DNA of 64,000 nt from Diplonema japonicum (Eukaryota > Euglenozoa > Diplonemea > Diplonemida > Diplonemidae), in contig OZ025672.1 in the NCBI GenBank assembly GCA_964019335.1, positions 62,001 to 126,000 of the forward strand, read 5' to 3'. Below are positions 8,651 to 16,656 of this stretch, one piece after another. The notes under the pieces were generated by a model. That model worked only from the letters and a program-made list of their open reading frames with translations. It was not told the DNA's origin and did not search any database. The number at the start of each line of letters is the position of its first letter. The stretch's first letter is position 1. The position numbers were made by a program, and so were the translations under genes.

Positions 8651-10180
8651 TCAGGTTTGCCGGTGCTTTTTGACTATCTGCAGTATCTTACTGCTGAACA
8701 CATAAGGGAGGTTTTCGAGTTCGTTGGCTGTTTCTTTTCTGCTTTTTAGTTCATCAGTCTGGTTCTGCACCAAGTTAACGAGAGGTGCTGTTGTGGCTGG
8801 TAACACCGAGGGCACGGCATCCATCGTGTGGACCTCTGCTGTGAGATAGGGAATTTGGAGGTGCGGGTTGCCAGAGCAAAGGAATCCACAGCGGCCTTCT
8901 AGAGCGCGGAGGGATCGGTCGTAGACGGAGATCGCGTTGCCGGACCCACCGAGGTTTACTTCTAGCTTCTGCACGCATTCAGACCTGCTCTTCCACTCTT
9001 TGGCGACCCATACCTCCACAGCCACCCCCTCAACCGTCTCTTCCATCCTGCTTTCTCCCAACAGTGTTGCCTTGTTATCCTTTACAACTACGAGTTGCAT
9101 CACCTCCTTTCTCACATTCCTCTGTACCATGTACCACCCATCCTCTTTGTGTGCAAACACGAACGCATACTCCCCATCCATCGTACTGCCTCCTGCGTAT
9201 GTTCTGTACCGGACTCTTTCCCCTGAAACAGGCTTCTTAAGCAGCAGCATTGTGCCCCTCAAGACAAGAGTATCTGGAGTCTGGTCAGCCATGCATCTGA
9301 TGTTTGAAAGCTGTTGCAGGAGACGGAACTCTATTATCCACTGCGACGGGGCGAACGATGCACCTGAGGCGTCCTGCACGATGGTGGCTGCTTCAAGCTG
9401 TTCCTGGGAGAGTGTGCCAAATGCGATCTGGAGAACGACCTGTGAAGCTGGCTTATAGCAGAGTGAGCTGATGGCAGTGGTCGCCTTCCACGGCTGACAT
9501 GACATTGACTTCACACACAGCAGTGGGTTGTCATATGCCAGCAGCCCGACACTGCCCGTTGGATGGGCCGCGTCCTCAAGGCACACGATGTTTGAGCCGT
9601 ACATGATTTTCAAACAGGTGTTCACATGGACAACTTCGACTGCTACCCCGTTAGAGTCCGGCGCGCCGCATGGTTCCTCGTTGAGGAGATAAAAGAGGTC
9701 ATTCGCAACCTTAAAGAGCCGTAGCACCTTCTCTTCCCTGATGAGGAGGTAGTAGTTCGAAAGGTCTTGCGCACAGAAGACAACCCCGCCAGGACGGAGG
9801 AGGTTCGAACCCCGCCTCGTAAAGTGCACCTTGAACTTGAAATCAGCATACGTGGCGTTCCTGCGGAGCAAGAGTGAGCCTCTGCGTGCGCTCTTTTGCC
9901 CTGAGCACTCGGGCAGCTGTTTGATCCCCCCCGACTGGTGCAACATCCTGTCCTTAACGTACCAGCACGATGTCCCTCGCACCTGGCACTTCTCATCGAT
10001 CACTTCGTACTTTGCAAGATCTTCTGTAAAGGTTTCCTCAAACCCTGCGCCAGTCACACTTGCCGCCACTCCGCCCTCCACCTTCTCCTCGATTGAACCC
10101 TCGTCCCTCTTGTACATCAGAACCGCCAGCTTATCAGAAAGCTCTGGGTACCGCAACTTAGCGATTGCGACGTCGCACAT
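8651..10180 (-). CDS. Protein with two concanavalin/LamG-like modules
   Basis: 509 aa from ATG 10180. Two stretches (about 95-225 and 265-450) look like jelly-roll, LamG/DUF1080-type modules: SLLLRRNATYADFKFKVHF...GGVVFCAQDLSNYYLLIREEKVLRLFKV, then VNTCLKIMYGSNIVC and GSVGLLAYDNPLLCVKSM; the second half repeats this order (LVLRGTMLLLKKP...YAFVFAHKEDGWYMVQRN). Such folds bind sugars. No signal peptide follows this ATG, which is odd for a lectin-type protein. The frame is open upstream of the ATG as far as a TAG at an AG site, and would join in frame to the preceding secreted DOMON/FN3 gene if the second AG of CAGTAG were used as acceptor. As annotated it is a separate gene with acceptor GACAACGACAG 9 nt before the ATG. 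Confidence 0.6.
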   Translation of the reverse strand: MCDVAIAKLRYPELSDKLAVLMYKRDEGSIEEKVEGGVAASVTGAGFEETFTEDLAKYEVIDEKCQVRGTSCWYVKDRMLHQSGGIKQLPECSGQKSARRGSLLLRRNATYADFKFKVHFTRRGSNLLRPGGVVFCAQDLSNYYLLIREEKVLRLFKVANDLFYLLNEEPCGAPDSNGVAVEVVHVNTCLKIMYGSNIVCLEDAAHPTGSVGLLAYDNPLLCVKSMSCQPWKATTAISSLCYKPASQVVLQIAFGTLSQEQLEAATIVQDASGASFAPSQWIIEFRLLQQLSNIRCMADQTPDTLVLRGTMLLLKKPVSGERVRYRTYAGGSTMDGEYAFVFAHKEDGWYMVQRNVRKEVMQLVVVKDNKATLLGESRMEETVEGVAVEVWVAKEWKSRSECVQKLEVNLGGSGNAISVYDRSLRALEGRCGFLCSGNPHLQIPYLTAEVHTMDAVPSVLPATTAPLVNLVQNQTDELKSRKETANELENLPYVFSSKILQIVKKHRQT

Positions 10181-10249
10181 TGCAAAGACCTGTCGTTGTC
10201 TAGGCCGCACATAAAGGAGAAGCTTTACTAACTACTGAAAGTGTAAATG

Positions 10250-12097
10250 TTAATAAAGTACTACAAGCGTGCCGTTTGACGATGCAGTTGCCGTGTTTCC
10301 AGCGAGGTCGTATGCCCGGACGTGCACGAAGACCGTGCTGCCCAATGGGATACCCATATCGCGCATATCGCCAAGCGAGCTGTTAAAGTATTCGGTTAAA
10401 GTGGTTGCAGATGTTGCTTCACCAACGTTCACCCAAGAGAGGACCTCTGTAGAGATGCTGTGCTTCTGTGTCCCTGCTGCCCACTCATAATGGTGAATTC
10501 CGCTTAAAGCGTCACTGAAATACGCCCACGAAGCAGAGACGGGCTCCCATGGGAGGATGACCTGCTGGTCAACAAGAGACGTGTTGCCATCAAAGACGGT
10601 GCCCTGCACAGGCGGTGTCGCATCAACTACAACACCCTGCGAGCTCGCGTAGGTCTTTACACCAGCACAGTTCGTGGACATCACAGTGAAGTAGTATTTC
10701 TGGCCTTCAACAAGCTCCAACGAGCTGGCTGTGAAATGAGGTGTGCTTACACTCGTGAAACCCAAAACAGACGTATCATTCAGCCCCACCTGTCCTATGC
10801 TGTATGCATACCCTCTCTCTGTCCACACTGACGTGCTTGAATCAAATCCGTCTTTGTCTACTCTAGCATACTCTTCCCACCACCCTCCCATCCATGTGTT
10901 GTCGCCCCAGTATTTCAGCTGGCTTCCTTGAAGGCTCGTTAGAGGGCTGTTTTCAGGTCCATCGTGCAACGAGGCAGACAGTGGCTTGCTGTTGTTCAAA
11001 ACCCAAACCCATGGCGCGTCCACTGCTGTCTTCAGCCCCGCGTGGTTCCATGCAGTGACAGTCAGCTTGATGGTGTCATTCGCTGTGAGCGAAACCGGCT
11101 GCTCGATATAGGTGTTTAGCTGAATATTCAGATCATCGATGATGACATTTCCGTCCCATTCTACCAGGGTAATGGTGTAGTAGGCAACACCTCCAATAGG
11201 TTCTGTGAACCCACTCCACATCCCATAAAGCGTGGACAAAGACGCTTGGCATGCATTATTCCCATTCTCACCCACCTTTACGTACCCAGGAGTGAACCGA
11301 GGTGCCTCTTCGCCAGAGCGAAGCCCAATGGAACCTTCTCCATGCCCGCTCCCTGCACCGATTAGAAGCACGGCATTTCGCTTGCTCTGGCGTGCTTCGC
11401 CGTCAAGAAGCGACCTGTCTTCATTTAGAGGTGTTCCGGACAAGAGGGATGACGACAGATGGGCACATCGTGGCTCATTTGGTTTGAATAGCTTCTGCCG
11501 TAGTGTAGGGTTCTTGTATTTGTTGGCAGCGTCAGTTAAGTCAATCGTGAAGCGTGCGTACTCTGTGTGATATGGGACAGAGGAGATGTCATTGCACAAG
11601 CCATCAACGAGAGCAGCCGAGCGGTACCCCCATAGAAGGGTGAACTTGAAGGGGTTTGCAAAAGGGTCTGCTGATGTTCCTACTGACAAATTCCTATCCA
11701 TGTGAGTGTGTACCCACCAGTCGTCAGACTCCACGTATTGCCCAGGCACCTCAACGTCGAAATTGTATGGCGAACCGAACGAGTCATACTCCAGTGCCGT
11801 GTCGTACATCGCTCGCAAGCATGTGATGTCAGCAGCAGGCTCTCCAAGTACAATTTGCACCCCTTTACCCACATCCTCAAACCCCATCCCCACGAAGCCC
11901 CGCCCCTTCCGTCCATGTAACACCACCTGCAGTCTGTTGTGAGGTTCCCCCAACAGCGACCATTCGATCACGAACTGCGATAGCTCTTCAGCGTCCGGGG
12001 GGCCGACTTCTACGCACCTTTCATAAAACGAAGGCTTAGGTTCATTCTCTGCTGCGGACACCGATACTGCCCATATTAATAGGTAAAACAAAAACAT
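10250..12097 (-). CDS. Secreted DOMON / fibronectin type III protein
   Basis: 615 aa starting at ATG 12097, chosen because it opens on a clear signal peptide (MFLFYLLIWAVSVSAAE) and an acceptor TTGTACTCAG lies 14 nt upstream; an earlier in-frame ATG (12160) overlaps the upstream gene's stop. Residues of about 40-150 resemble a DOMON domain (GRGFVGMGFEDVGKGVQIVLG...YDSFGSPYNFDVEV), a haem- or sugar-binding fold. From about 260 onward there are two or three fibronectin-III-like domains (GGVAYYTITLVEWDG, YYFTVMSTNCAGV, TVFVHVRAYDLAGN). N-glycosylation sequons are frequent. Likely an extracellular adhesion or surface protein. Only about 35 nt separate it from the upstream gene's stop. Confidence 0.68.
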   Translation of the reverse strand: MFLFYLLIWAVSVSAAENEPKPSFYERCVEVGPPDAEELSQFVIEWSLLGEPHNRLQVVLHGRKGRGFVGMGFEDVGKGVQIVLGEPAADITCLRAMYDTALEYDSFGSPYNFDVEVPGQYVESDDWWVHTHMDRNLSVGTSADPFANPFKFTLLWGYRSAALVDGLCNDISSVPYHTEYARFTIDLTDAANKYKNPTLRQKLFKPNEPRCAHLSSSLLSGTPLNEDRSLLDGEARQSKRNAVLLIGAGSGHGEGSIGLRSGEEAPRFTPGYVKVGENGNNACQASLSTLYGMWSGFTEPIGGVAYYTITLVEWDGNVIIDDLNIQLNTYIEQPVSLTANDTIKLTVTAWNHAGLKTAVDAPWVWVLNNSKPLSASLHDGPENSPLTSLQGSQLKYWGDNTWMGGWWEEYARVDKDGFDSSTSVWTERGYAYSIGQVGLNDTSVLGFTSVSTPHFTASSLELVEGQKYYFTVMSTNCAGVKTYASSQGVVVDATPPVQGTVFDGNTSLVDQQVILPWEPVSASWAYFSDALSGIHHYEWAAGTQKHSISTEVLSWVNVGEATSATTLTEYFNSSLGDMRDMGIPLGSTVFVHVRAYDLAGNTATASSNGTLVVLY

Positions 12098-12132
12098 CCC
12101 TGTATGCCTTTCTGAGTACAAGAGCTGTTCTG

Positions 12133-13662
12133 CTAAATGGCTTCGAACTCCGGATCGCATGGTAATGGGAACGGAATGTCAATGTCAGGAGTCTCTCTGC
12201 ACGAGTCTGGGAATGTGGAAAAGGGTTCAGAAGAGGCAGGGACAGGCTGAGTAGGAAGTAACGACATATCGATACGTGTGGCGTCTTCAACAAAGGTTCG
12301 GAGCTCTCTCCAAGTCGGTGCGGTTGCCTCTAAGAGTTTCTTGAACGTGTGGTTTACCGAGAGGCGTGCAGACTCGACACGCGCTGCAGCCCTGTCGCAA
12401 TCCCGTTTCTTCATTGTGTTCATCGACTCCACTATGCCACCCGCAAAGCATTGTCTCTTCTGGAGTCTTGACCAATTAAAGCACTGCTCTTCCACCGGCT
12501 TGCTTCTTTTTCGTATTATACTCTCTAGAACACCCTCACCAGGACTGCTCGCATAGCAGCTCGACCTTTGCTGGGGGGTAGCAGGTGGGTTCAAGTGCAT
12601 GCACCCAATCTCACCGTGCCGGCAGACGAGGAACCTTGCGACCCCTTTGTTGCGAAGGCAGTCCGGATAGGAGGGAGGGGGCGTGTACATGTGGCTGTCC
12701 GGTGACAACTGATACTTAACAACAGCTTCAATATGTGGTGGCACCGGTGTCTGTGGAGGGGTCAACGGCGACCTGGGGGTCCTGGCAGACTGGGGGCGCG
12801 GCGGCCTTGGTGTCCTGGGGGCCCGTATCACATTGAAAGATGAACAAAACTGCCCGCTCGACTGCTTGGTGGAGCAACCTGCTGAGCTATTTGACAGCTG
12901 AGCTGTCTGACTGCTGGGCACGTAACTTGGTGACGACACGATCTTGCTGACCGACTCCTTTGCTTTTCTGACGACGCAGACCTTAACAGGCGAGCCTACT
13001 ATGCACCTGCAGCAGAAAACCCGAAGTACCTTGAGAACATCAACAGCCTCCGACGGCTGCGAGGCCCACACCCTGCAGATCGATACCAAGTAGCTCAGCA
13101 GGTCATCCTTGTCCACCATGTCATCGCTGATTCTGAACAGAACCATGTCGCAAGATATAACCTTCCGTAATCGTGTTCGTGCGATGCCCCCGCAACCCTT
13201 TCCCAGACACAGTACACAGCAGTACGCCTTGAAGATGAATTCCTTGAGAGCCTTCACCCCTATCTTGTTGTCTTTAGCGTCAAGGTTCCTGAAGATGAGC
13301 TTCAGCTCGTGATGGACATCTCTGGTTATGGGCAGTGCTTCGAGAGGAGGGGTGTAATCCTCGCGGAGGGCTTCGCAAACAGCTTGCTTGATCGTGCTGT
13401 GCTTTGCGGTGATGCGTGACGGTGCTCTCGAGAGGTACGAAAGGATCGGCCACACGGTTGCCCGGTACCTCTTGTGCCCGTTGGGAATGTAGGAGGAGAG
13501 GTGTGCTCTAACGACCTCTTTCGTGCCAGTCTCCTTCACAATCCGTGGGATGAGAGGGACATACTTCGTCTTTCTAACCGTCGAGACCTTTAGCTTGTCC
13601 TCCACAGCACTTGCTGCAGCATCATGAATCTGGTAGTCTGGGGGCTCTTCTCCAACAAACAT
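12133..13662 (-). CDS. Hypothetical protein with degenerate EF-hand-like segment and proline-rich linker
   Basis: 509 aa from ATG 13662, with acceptor GTCAATTCTCAG 11 nt upstream. The N-terminal half is helical and contains LKLIFRNLDAKDNKIGVKALKEFIF, which resembles an EF-hand (D-x-K-D-N-x-I) without a full set of calcium ligands, followed by SDDMVDKDDLLSYLV, a possible second one. The middle (about 285-320) is a Pro/Arg/Ser-rich disordered linker (TPRPPRPQSARTPRSP). The C-terminal part is helical with KKRDCDRAAARVESARLS. It resembles regulatory or cytoskeletal proteins but no family is recognised. The stop lies about 35 nt before the next gene's ATG. Confidence 0.65.
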   Translation of the reverse strand: MFVGEEPPDYQIHDAAASAVEDKLKVSTVRKTKYVPLIPRIVKETGTKEVVRAHLSSYIPNGHKRYRATVWPILSYLSRAPSRITAKHSTIKQAVCEALREDYTPPLEALPITRDVHHELKLIFRNLDAKDNKIGVKALKEFIFKAYCCVLCLGKGCGGIARTRLRKVISCDMVLFRISDDMVDKDDLLSYLVSICRVWASQPSEAVDVLKVLRVFCCRCIVGSPVKVCVVRKAKESVSKIVSSPSYVPSSQTAQLSNSSAGCSTKQSSGQFCSSFNVIRAPRTPRPPRPQSARTPRSPLTPPQTPVPPHIEAVVKYQLSPDSHMYTPPPSYPDCLRNKGVARFLVCRHGEIGCMHLNPPATPQQRSSCYASSPGEGVLESIIRKRSKPVEEQCFNWSRLQKRQCFAGGIVESMNTMKKRDCDRAAARVESARLSVNHTFKKLLEATAPTWRELRTFVEDATRIDMSLLPTQPVPASSEPFSTFPDSCRETPDIDIPFPLPCDPEFEAI

Positions 13663-13761
13663 CCTTGGAAGACCTGAGAATTGACTACGATAAAAGATTA
13701 CGATTTTTCGTTTCAGAAAGTTACAATTAAACTACAGTACATAGGGTTAGACTCCTTTTTC

Positions 13762-14430
13762 TTACTTAACGCTGACCAAAGGAAGGCCAACCTGATATCC
13801 GCACCTTGAAGCACGGGGTGGCTTTACAGTAGGAGTTATCTTTTGTATCATCTCCCCGAGGTGGAGCATCGTGTCAGTGTCTGCTTCTTCCTCTTCTCCT
13901 ATCTCGTCTTCTGCCTCGTCTTCTGCCTGCTGTGGGGTTGACAACCCCAACAGCATCGCGACGGTGTCTTCGTTGCTATTTCGGGTTACGAGCTTCATGA
14001 TGAGGGGCTTCGACATCTCCTCTTGTACTGGTTTTTCGTCAGGGCTTTCTAGGTCAGGTTCCTCTTCTCTTGTTGCCTCAATCGGAGCTGTACACGACCT
14101 CCTGTGTTTCGCTTGCTTCAAGTTCTTACACGCGTCACACTCCTCGCATCTCTTACGCTTCTTCAGAACAGGAAGGTCGATCTTCCTCTGCAACACTGTC
14201 CTCTGCGCCTTCTTGCACCTCCGCTTCCAGTTCGGGTTCTTGCAGAAAAGACATTCCCCACATTTAAACCCTCTGTATTTCTTTGCTTCAACCAGCTTTG
14301 GCGATGTGCAAGGCTTTTTGAACTTGCACTGCTTGCACTCCCTACACCTTGCCCTTATCATCCCTTCTGGAACTTCCGCGGGGTTCTCCTCTTTTTCGCG
14401 GTCTTCGTCCTCAGATGCTTTTTTGCTCAT
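13762..14430 (-). CDS. CXXC-type zinc-finger protein (three Cys clusters)
   Basis: 222 aa. Residues 25-115 hold three Cys clusters, CRECKQCKFKKPC, CGECLFCKNPNWKRRC and CEECDACKNLKQAKHRRSC, embedded in Lys/Arg. The CxxCxxC-x(n)-C units resemble the zinc-binding halves of CXXC domains, which bind CpG DNA in DNMT1, MLL and CFP1; the spacing here is not canonical. The remainder is acidic (EDEAEDEIGEEEEAD). The C-terminal motif PPRASRCGYQVGLPL is shared with the next gene upstream (PPRPNRTGYAFGVPL), as is DTVAMLLGL versus DAVARLLGM, so the two are tandem paralogues. Probably nuclear, chromatin- or DNA-associated. A possible donor overlaps the stop (AAGTAAG), so an alternative C-terminus is conceivable. 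Confidence 0.7.
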   Translation of the reverse strand: MSKKASEDEDREKEENPAEVPEGMIRARCRECKQCKFKKPCTSPKLVEAKKYRGFKCGECLFCKNPNWKRRCKKAQRTVLQRKIDLPVLKKRKRCEECDACKNLKQAKHRRSCTAPIEATREEEPDLESPDEKPVQEEMSKPLIMKLVTRNSNEDTVAMLLGLSTPQQAEDEAEDEIGEEEEADTDTMLHLGEMIQKITPTVKPPRASRCGYQVGLPLVSVK

Positions 14431-14563
14431 TTTAATTTAACCTAGCGTATGTATGTGGAATGCACGGGGAGGAGCAAATAATGCACAAATTAAATAGTGA
14501 ATTCTATTGTTACTCATCTAAGGGGGTTTTGGAAGTGGGTCACTAACAGGAACAAAGTGGTCG

Positions 14564-16180
14564 TTAGTTATTTCTAGCGAGAGGGACACCGAAAGCGTAG
14601 CCCGTTCTGTTGGGTCTAGGGGGAGGGTTCGAAGGTGCAGGGCCTGATAGTATGCGCATCCCAAGCAACCTTGCCACAGCATCGTCACTCTCGATGTCGT
14701 CGCTAAACTGTGTGATGGGCTCGGTGCCGGCAGTGCTTGGGGTCTGCTGCACTGCCCGGCGTGGCGGGTTCTCACAGCTTTTCTTCCACCGTGGGTTTCG
14801 GCAAGAACTGCACACACCACACCTCGGTGCAAAGCCTCTTGAGACTTGCGCCGGAGCTGCTGTCTTCGCTTGAACTGCTGAATTTGTTTGAACAGGGGCA
14901 GCCTGTGCTTGCTCGTTCTGGCTGGTCTGTGCAGATATCACACCCTGGGAAGCACTAGAAGTAGGTGTGGGATTCACTAACGACTCCTGGCTCCCTCTGA
15001 AAAGGAAATCGCAGACAACATCTTCTGGGATACCTTTTTCCGGGGCACACTTCAGCTCGTCACAAAACCTAGCCCATGTTTCATCGGAGAGGGCTGTCAT
15101 GTAGGGGTCGTTCGTATAGTGTCTAAGGAGGCGCCCAAATGCCCGTTTCTTCAGGACGCCGTTATTGCCGAACCTTTCAATCACCTTCACGATTGCTCCC
15201 TTGACGTTCAGCGAGATAACACGGATGCCCTGGTGTGCACGCCAGCAGCCGAACTCGGCGCACTGCCACAAGTGGTCGTCGTTGACGTGCGGCATCTTGT
15301 TGTTGTGATGGGTGCCTGCTGCTACTAAACCCCTACCCGTCCTGAAGTCCTCATCCGGACCCTTGGTGATAGTCCACATCCCATTGGGGCTGGAGTACAT
15401 CTTCCACTGCACCCCGTTGTTTGGTTTGCTCTTCCACCACGGCTGGTGGTTGACCTCACCCTTCTGCAACTCATATACACCTTCGCAGTCAGTCAGAGGC
15501 GGGCACACAACTCTCAGCCTTGCTATCTCCGCTGAGTCTTTTGTTCGTTGGCTGGTCTGTGCTGCCTCCCTTGAATCGATCACAATCGGCTGGCTGGTAG
15601 TGAAGTCGATGACCTTTTGTTTCTTCGCCCTCGGCGTTTGCATGTCCTGCACAGACAGTATGTCGAAGTCTCCCCTTGCGTAAGTCTGCACGCCTTTGTC
15701 CACGTACTTGTGCTGTCCCTGATTGCGCGGTTGCTCGTCCTCCTCACCTTCCTCATCTTCTTCATCTTCGTCGAGCTCTGTGATGAAGCGACGCTTTCCA
15801 GGTGCCTTCCGCTTTCCTATTTCAGGCAACTTCCTTACTTCTCGTGCCTTTCTGATGTCGTCAGGAAGCATGGCGGTGAAAGCATCTCGCAAAGCTTCAC
15901 CATCAGGCTCTCCACTGAGGATCTCCGCCTCCTTGTTCTCAAGAACCTGCTCCATCCATTGACGGAACCCTTGGGCACCGCTCTCTTTGTGCATCGTGGC
16001 CATTTCCGAACATAGTTTCGACCACTTCAGCTGCTTGAGCTCCGGCAGTTTGCTCTGTGTGATTGATTGATATTTGAATACACCGCAACATACCACAGCC
16101 TGCAGCCAGTAGTTCTTTGCGGCTGAGTCGGGCGCTTTCTCAGACACAAAAATGGTTTTCTTCTCAACAGCGGGCATCAT
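14564..16180 (-). CDS. CXXC-type zinc-finger protein, long paralogue
   Basis: 538 aa from ATG 16180. The N-terminal 100 residues are helical, then an acidic tract (ELDEDEEDEEGEEDE) and a basic nuclear-localisation-like stretch (RAKKQKV). A W-rich module follows at about 245-320 (QPWWKSKPNNGVQWKMYSSP, GMWTITKG, HLWQC). It resembles the repeated modules of the secreted protein at 20750. One CxxCxxC cluster (CGVCSSCRNPRWKKSC) lies near 450, matching the second cluster of the neighbouring paralogue. The C-terminal GYAFGVPL motif is shared with that neighbour. Likely a nuclear DNA- or chromatin-binding protein. Tandem position and shared C-terminus argue for local duplication followed by domain gain or loss. 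Confidence 0.7.
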   Translation of the reverse strand: MMPAVEKKTIFVSEKAPDSAAKNYWLQAVVCCGVFKYQSITQSKLPELKQLKWSKLCSEMATMHKESGAQGFRQWMEQVLENKEAEILSGEPDGEALRDAFTAMLPDDIRKAREVRKLPEIGKRKAPGKRRFITELDEDEEDEEGEEDEQPRNQGQHKYVDKGVQTYARGDFDILSVQDMQTPRAKKQKVIDFTTSQPIVIDSREAAQTSQRTKDSAEIARLRVVCPPLTDCEGVYELQKGEVNHQPWWKSKPNNGVQWKMYSSPNGMWTITKGPDEDFRTGRGLVAAGTHHNNKMPHVNDDHLWQCAEFGCWRAHQGIRVISLNVKGAIVKVIERFGNNGVLKKRAFGRLLRHYTNDPYMTALSDETWARFCDELKCAPEKGIPEDVVCDFLFRGSQESLVNPTPTSSASQGVISAQTSQNEQAQAAPVQTNSAVQAKTAAPAQVSRGFAPRCGVCSSCRNPRWKKSCENPPRRAVQQTPSTAGTEPITQFSDDIESDDAVARLLGMRILSGPAPSNPPPRPNRTGYAFGVPLARNN

Positions 16181-16306
16181 TATTCTTTTTATGTGCAGCA
16201 ACCGAGACTGAAGACTATCTTACATAAAAAAAAGGGGGGAAGCGGGATACCGCCAGGAAAAAAATAATAATGAAATATCCATATTCCACTCCATAAATCG
16301 CTTGGG

Positions 16307-16581
16307 TTAAACAGTGTAAACATTAAAACTCGGTGTCTTCCTGATGTGCGTGAAAAAGCCCATCGAGGTGCAAGACCGGGGGTCTGGGTGCATGTGGACA
16401 TCGTACTTGACAGAGGAAGCCAGGCTGTCGGCAACATACTGGTGTCTGGGCATGAAACAGCGAAGGGGCTTGTCCTAGTGATTTATGTTATTTTAAACAC
16501 CCCCTTTTATGTAAGCCACACCTCGCTCGATTTCACGACACTCCTGAAAGAGCCCGGTACGGAGAATGCAGGGTGCGACAT
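16307..16581 (-). CDS. Small spliced protein (75 aa), possible microtubule-inner-protein type
   Basis: Two exons, 16581-16522 and 16474-16307, joined across a 47-nt GT-AG intron (GTGTGG...CACTAG). The joined frame is open and in phase: 20 codons, then 55 codons and TAA. Composition is ordinary, with His, Pro and aromatic residues and the tail SMGFFTHIRKTPSFNVYTV. Short, basic, His/Pro/Tyr-rich proteins like this are common among ciliary microtubule inner proteins, but I recognise no specific family. An acceptor (CCCAG or ACACAG) precedes the ATG. Neither exon is conspicuous alone; the evidence is the clean splice and the lack of any competing gene in this 455-bp gap. Confidence 0.55.
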
Positions 16582-16656
16582 GATGCACCAGCCCTCCTGT
16601 GTTGACGCTGGGATTGCATTACGAACAAAACAAAACAAAACAAAACAACCATCTAC

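Noticed and set aside
13735-13768. Alternative spliced C-terminus of the three-cluster CXXC gene (donor at AAGTAAG)
   Set aside because: The unspliced end keeps the GLPL motif shared with its paralogue and a natural stop; the spliced version only adds a short hydrophobic tail.
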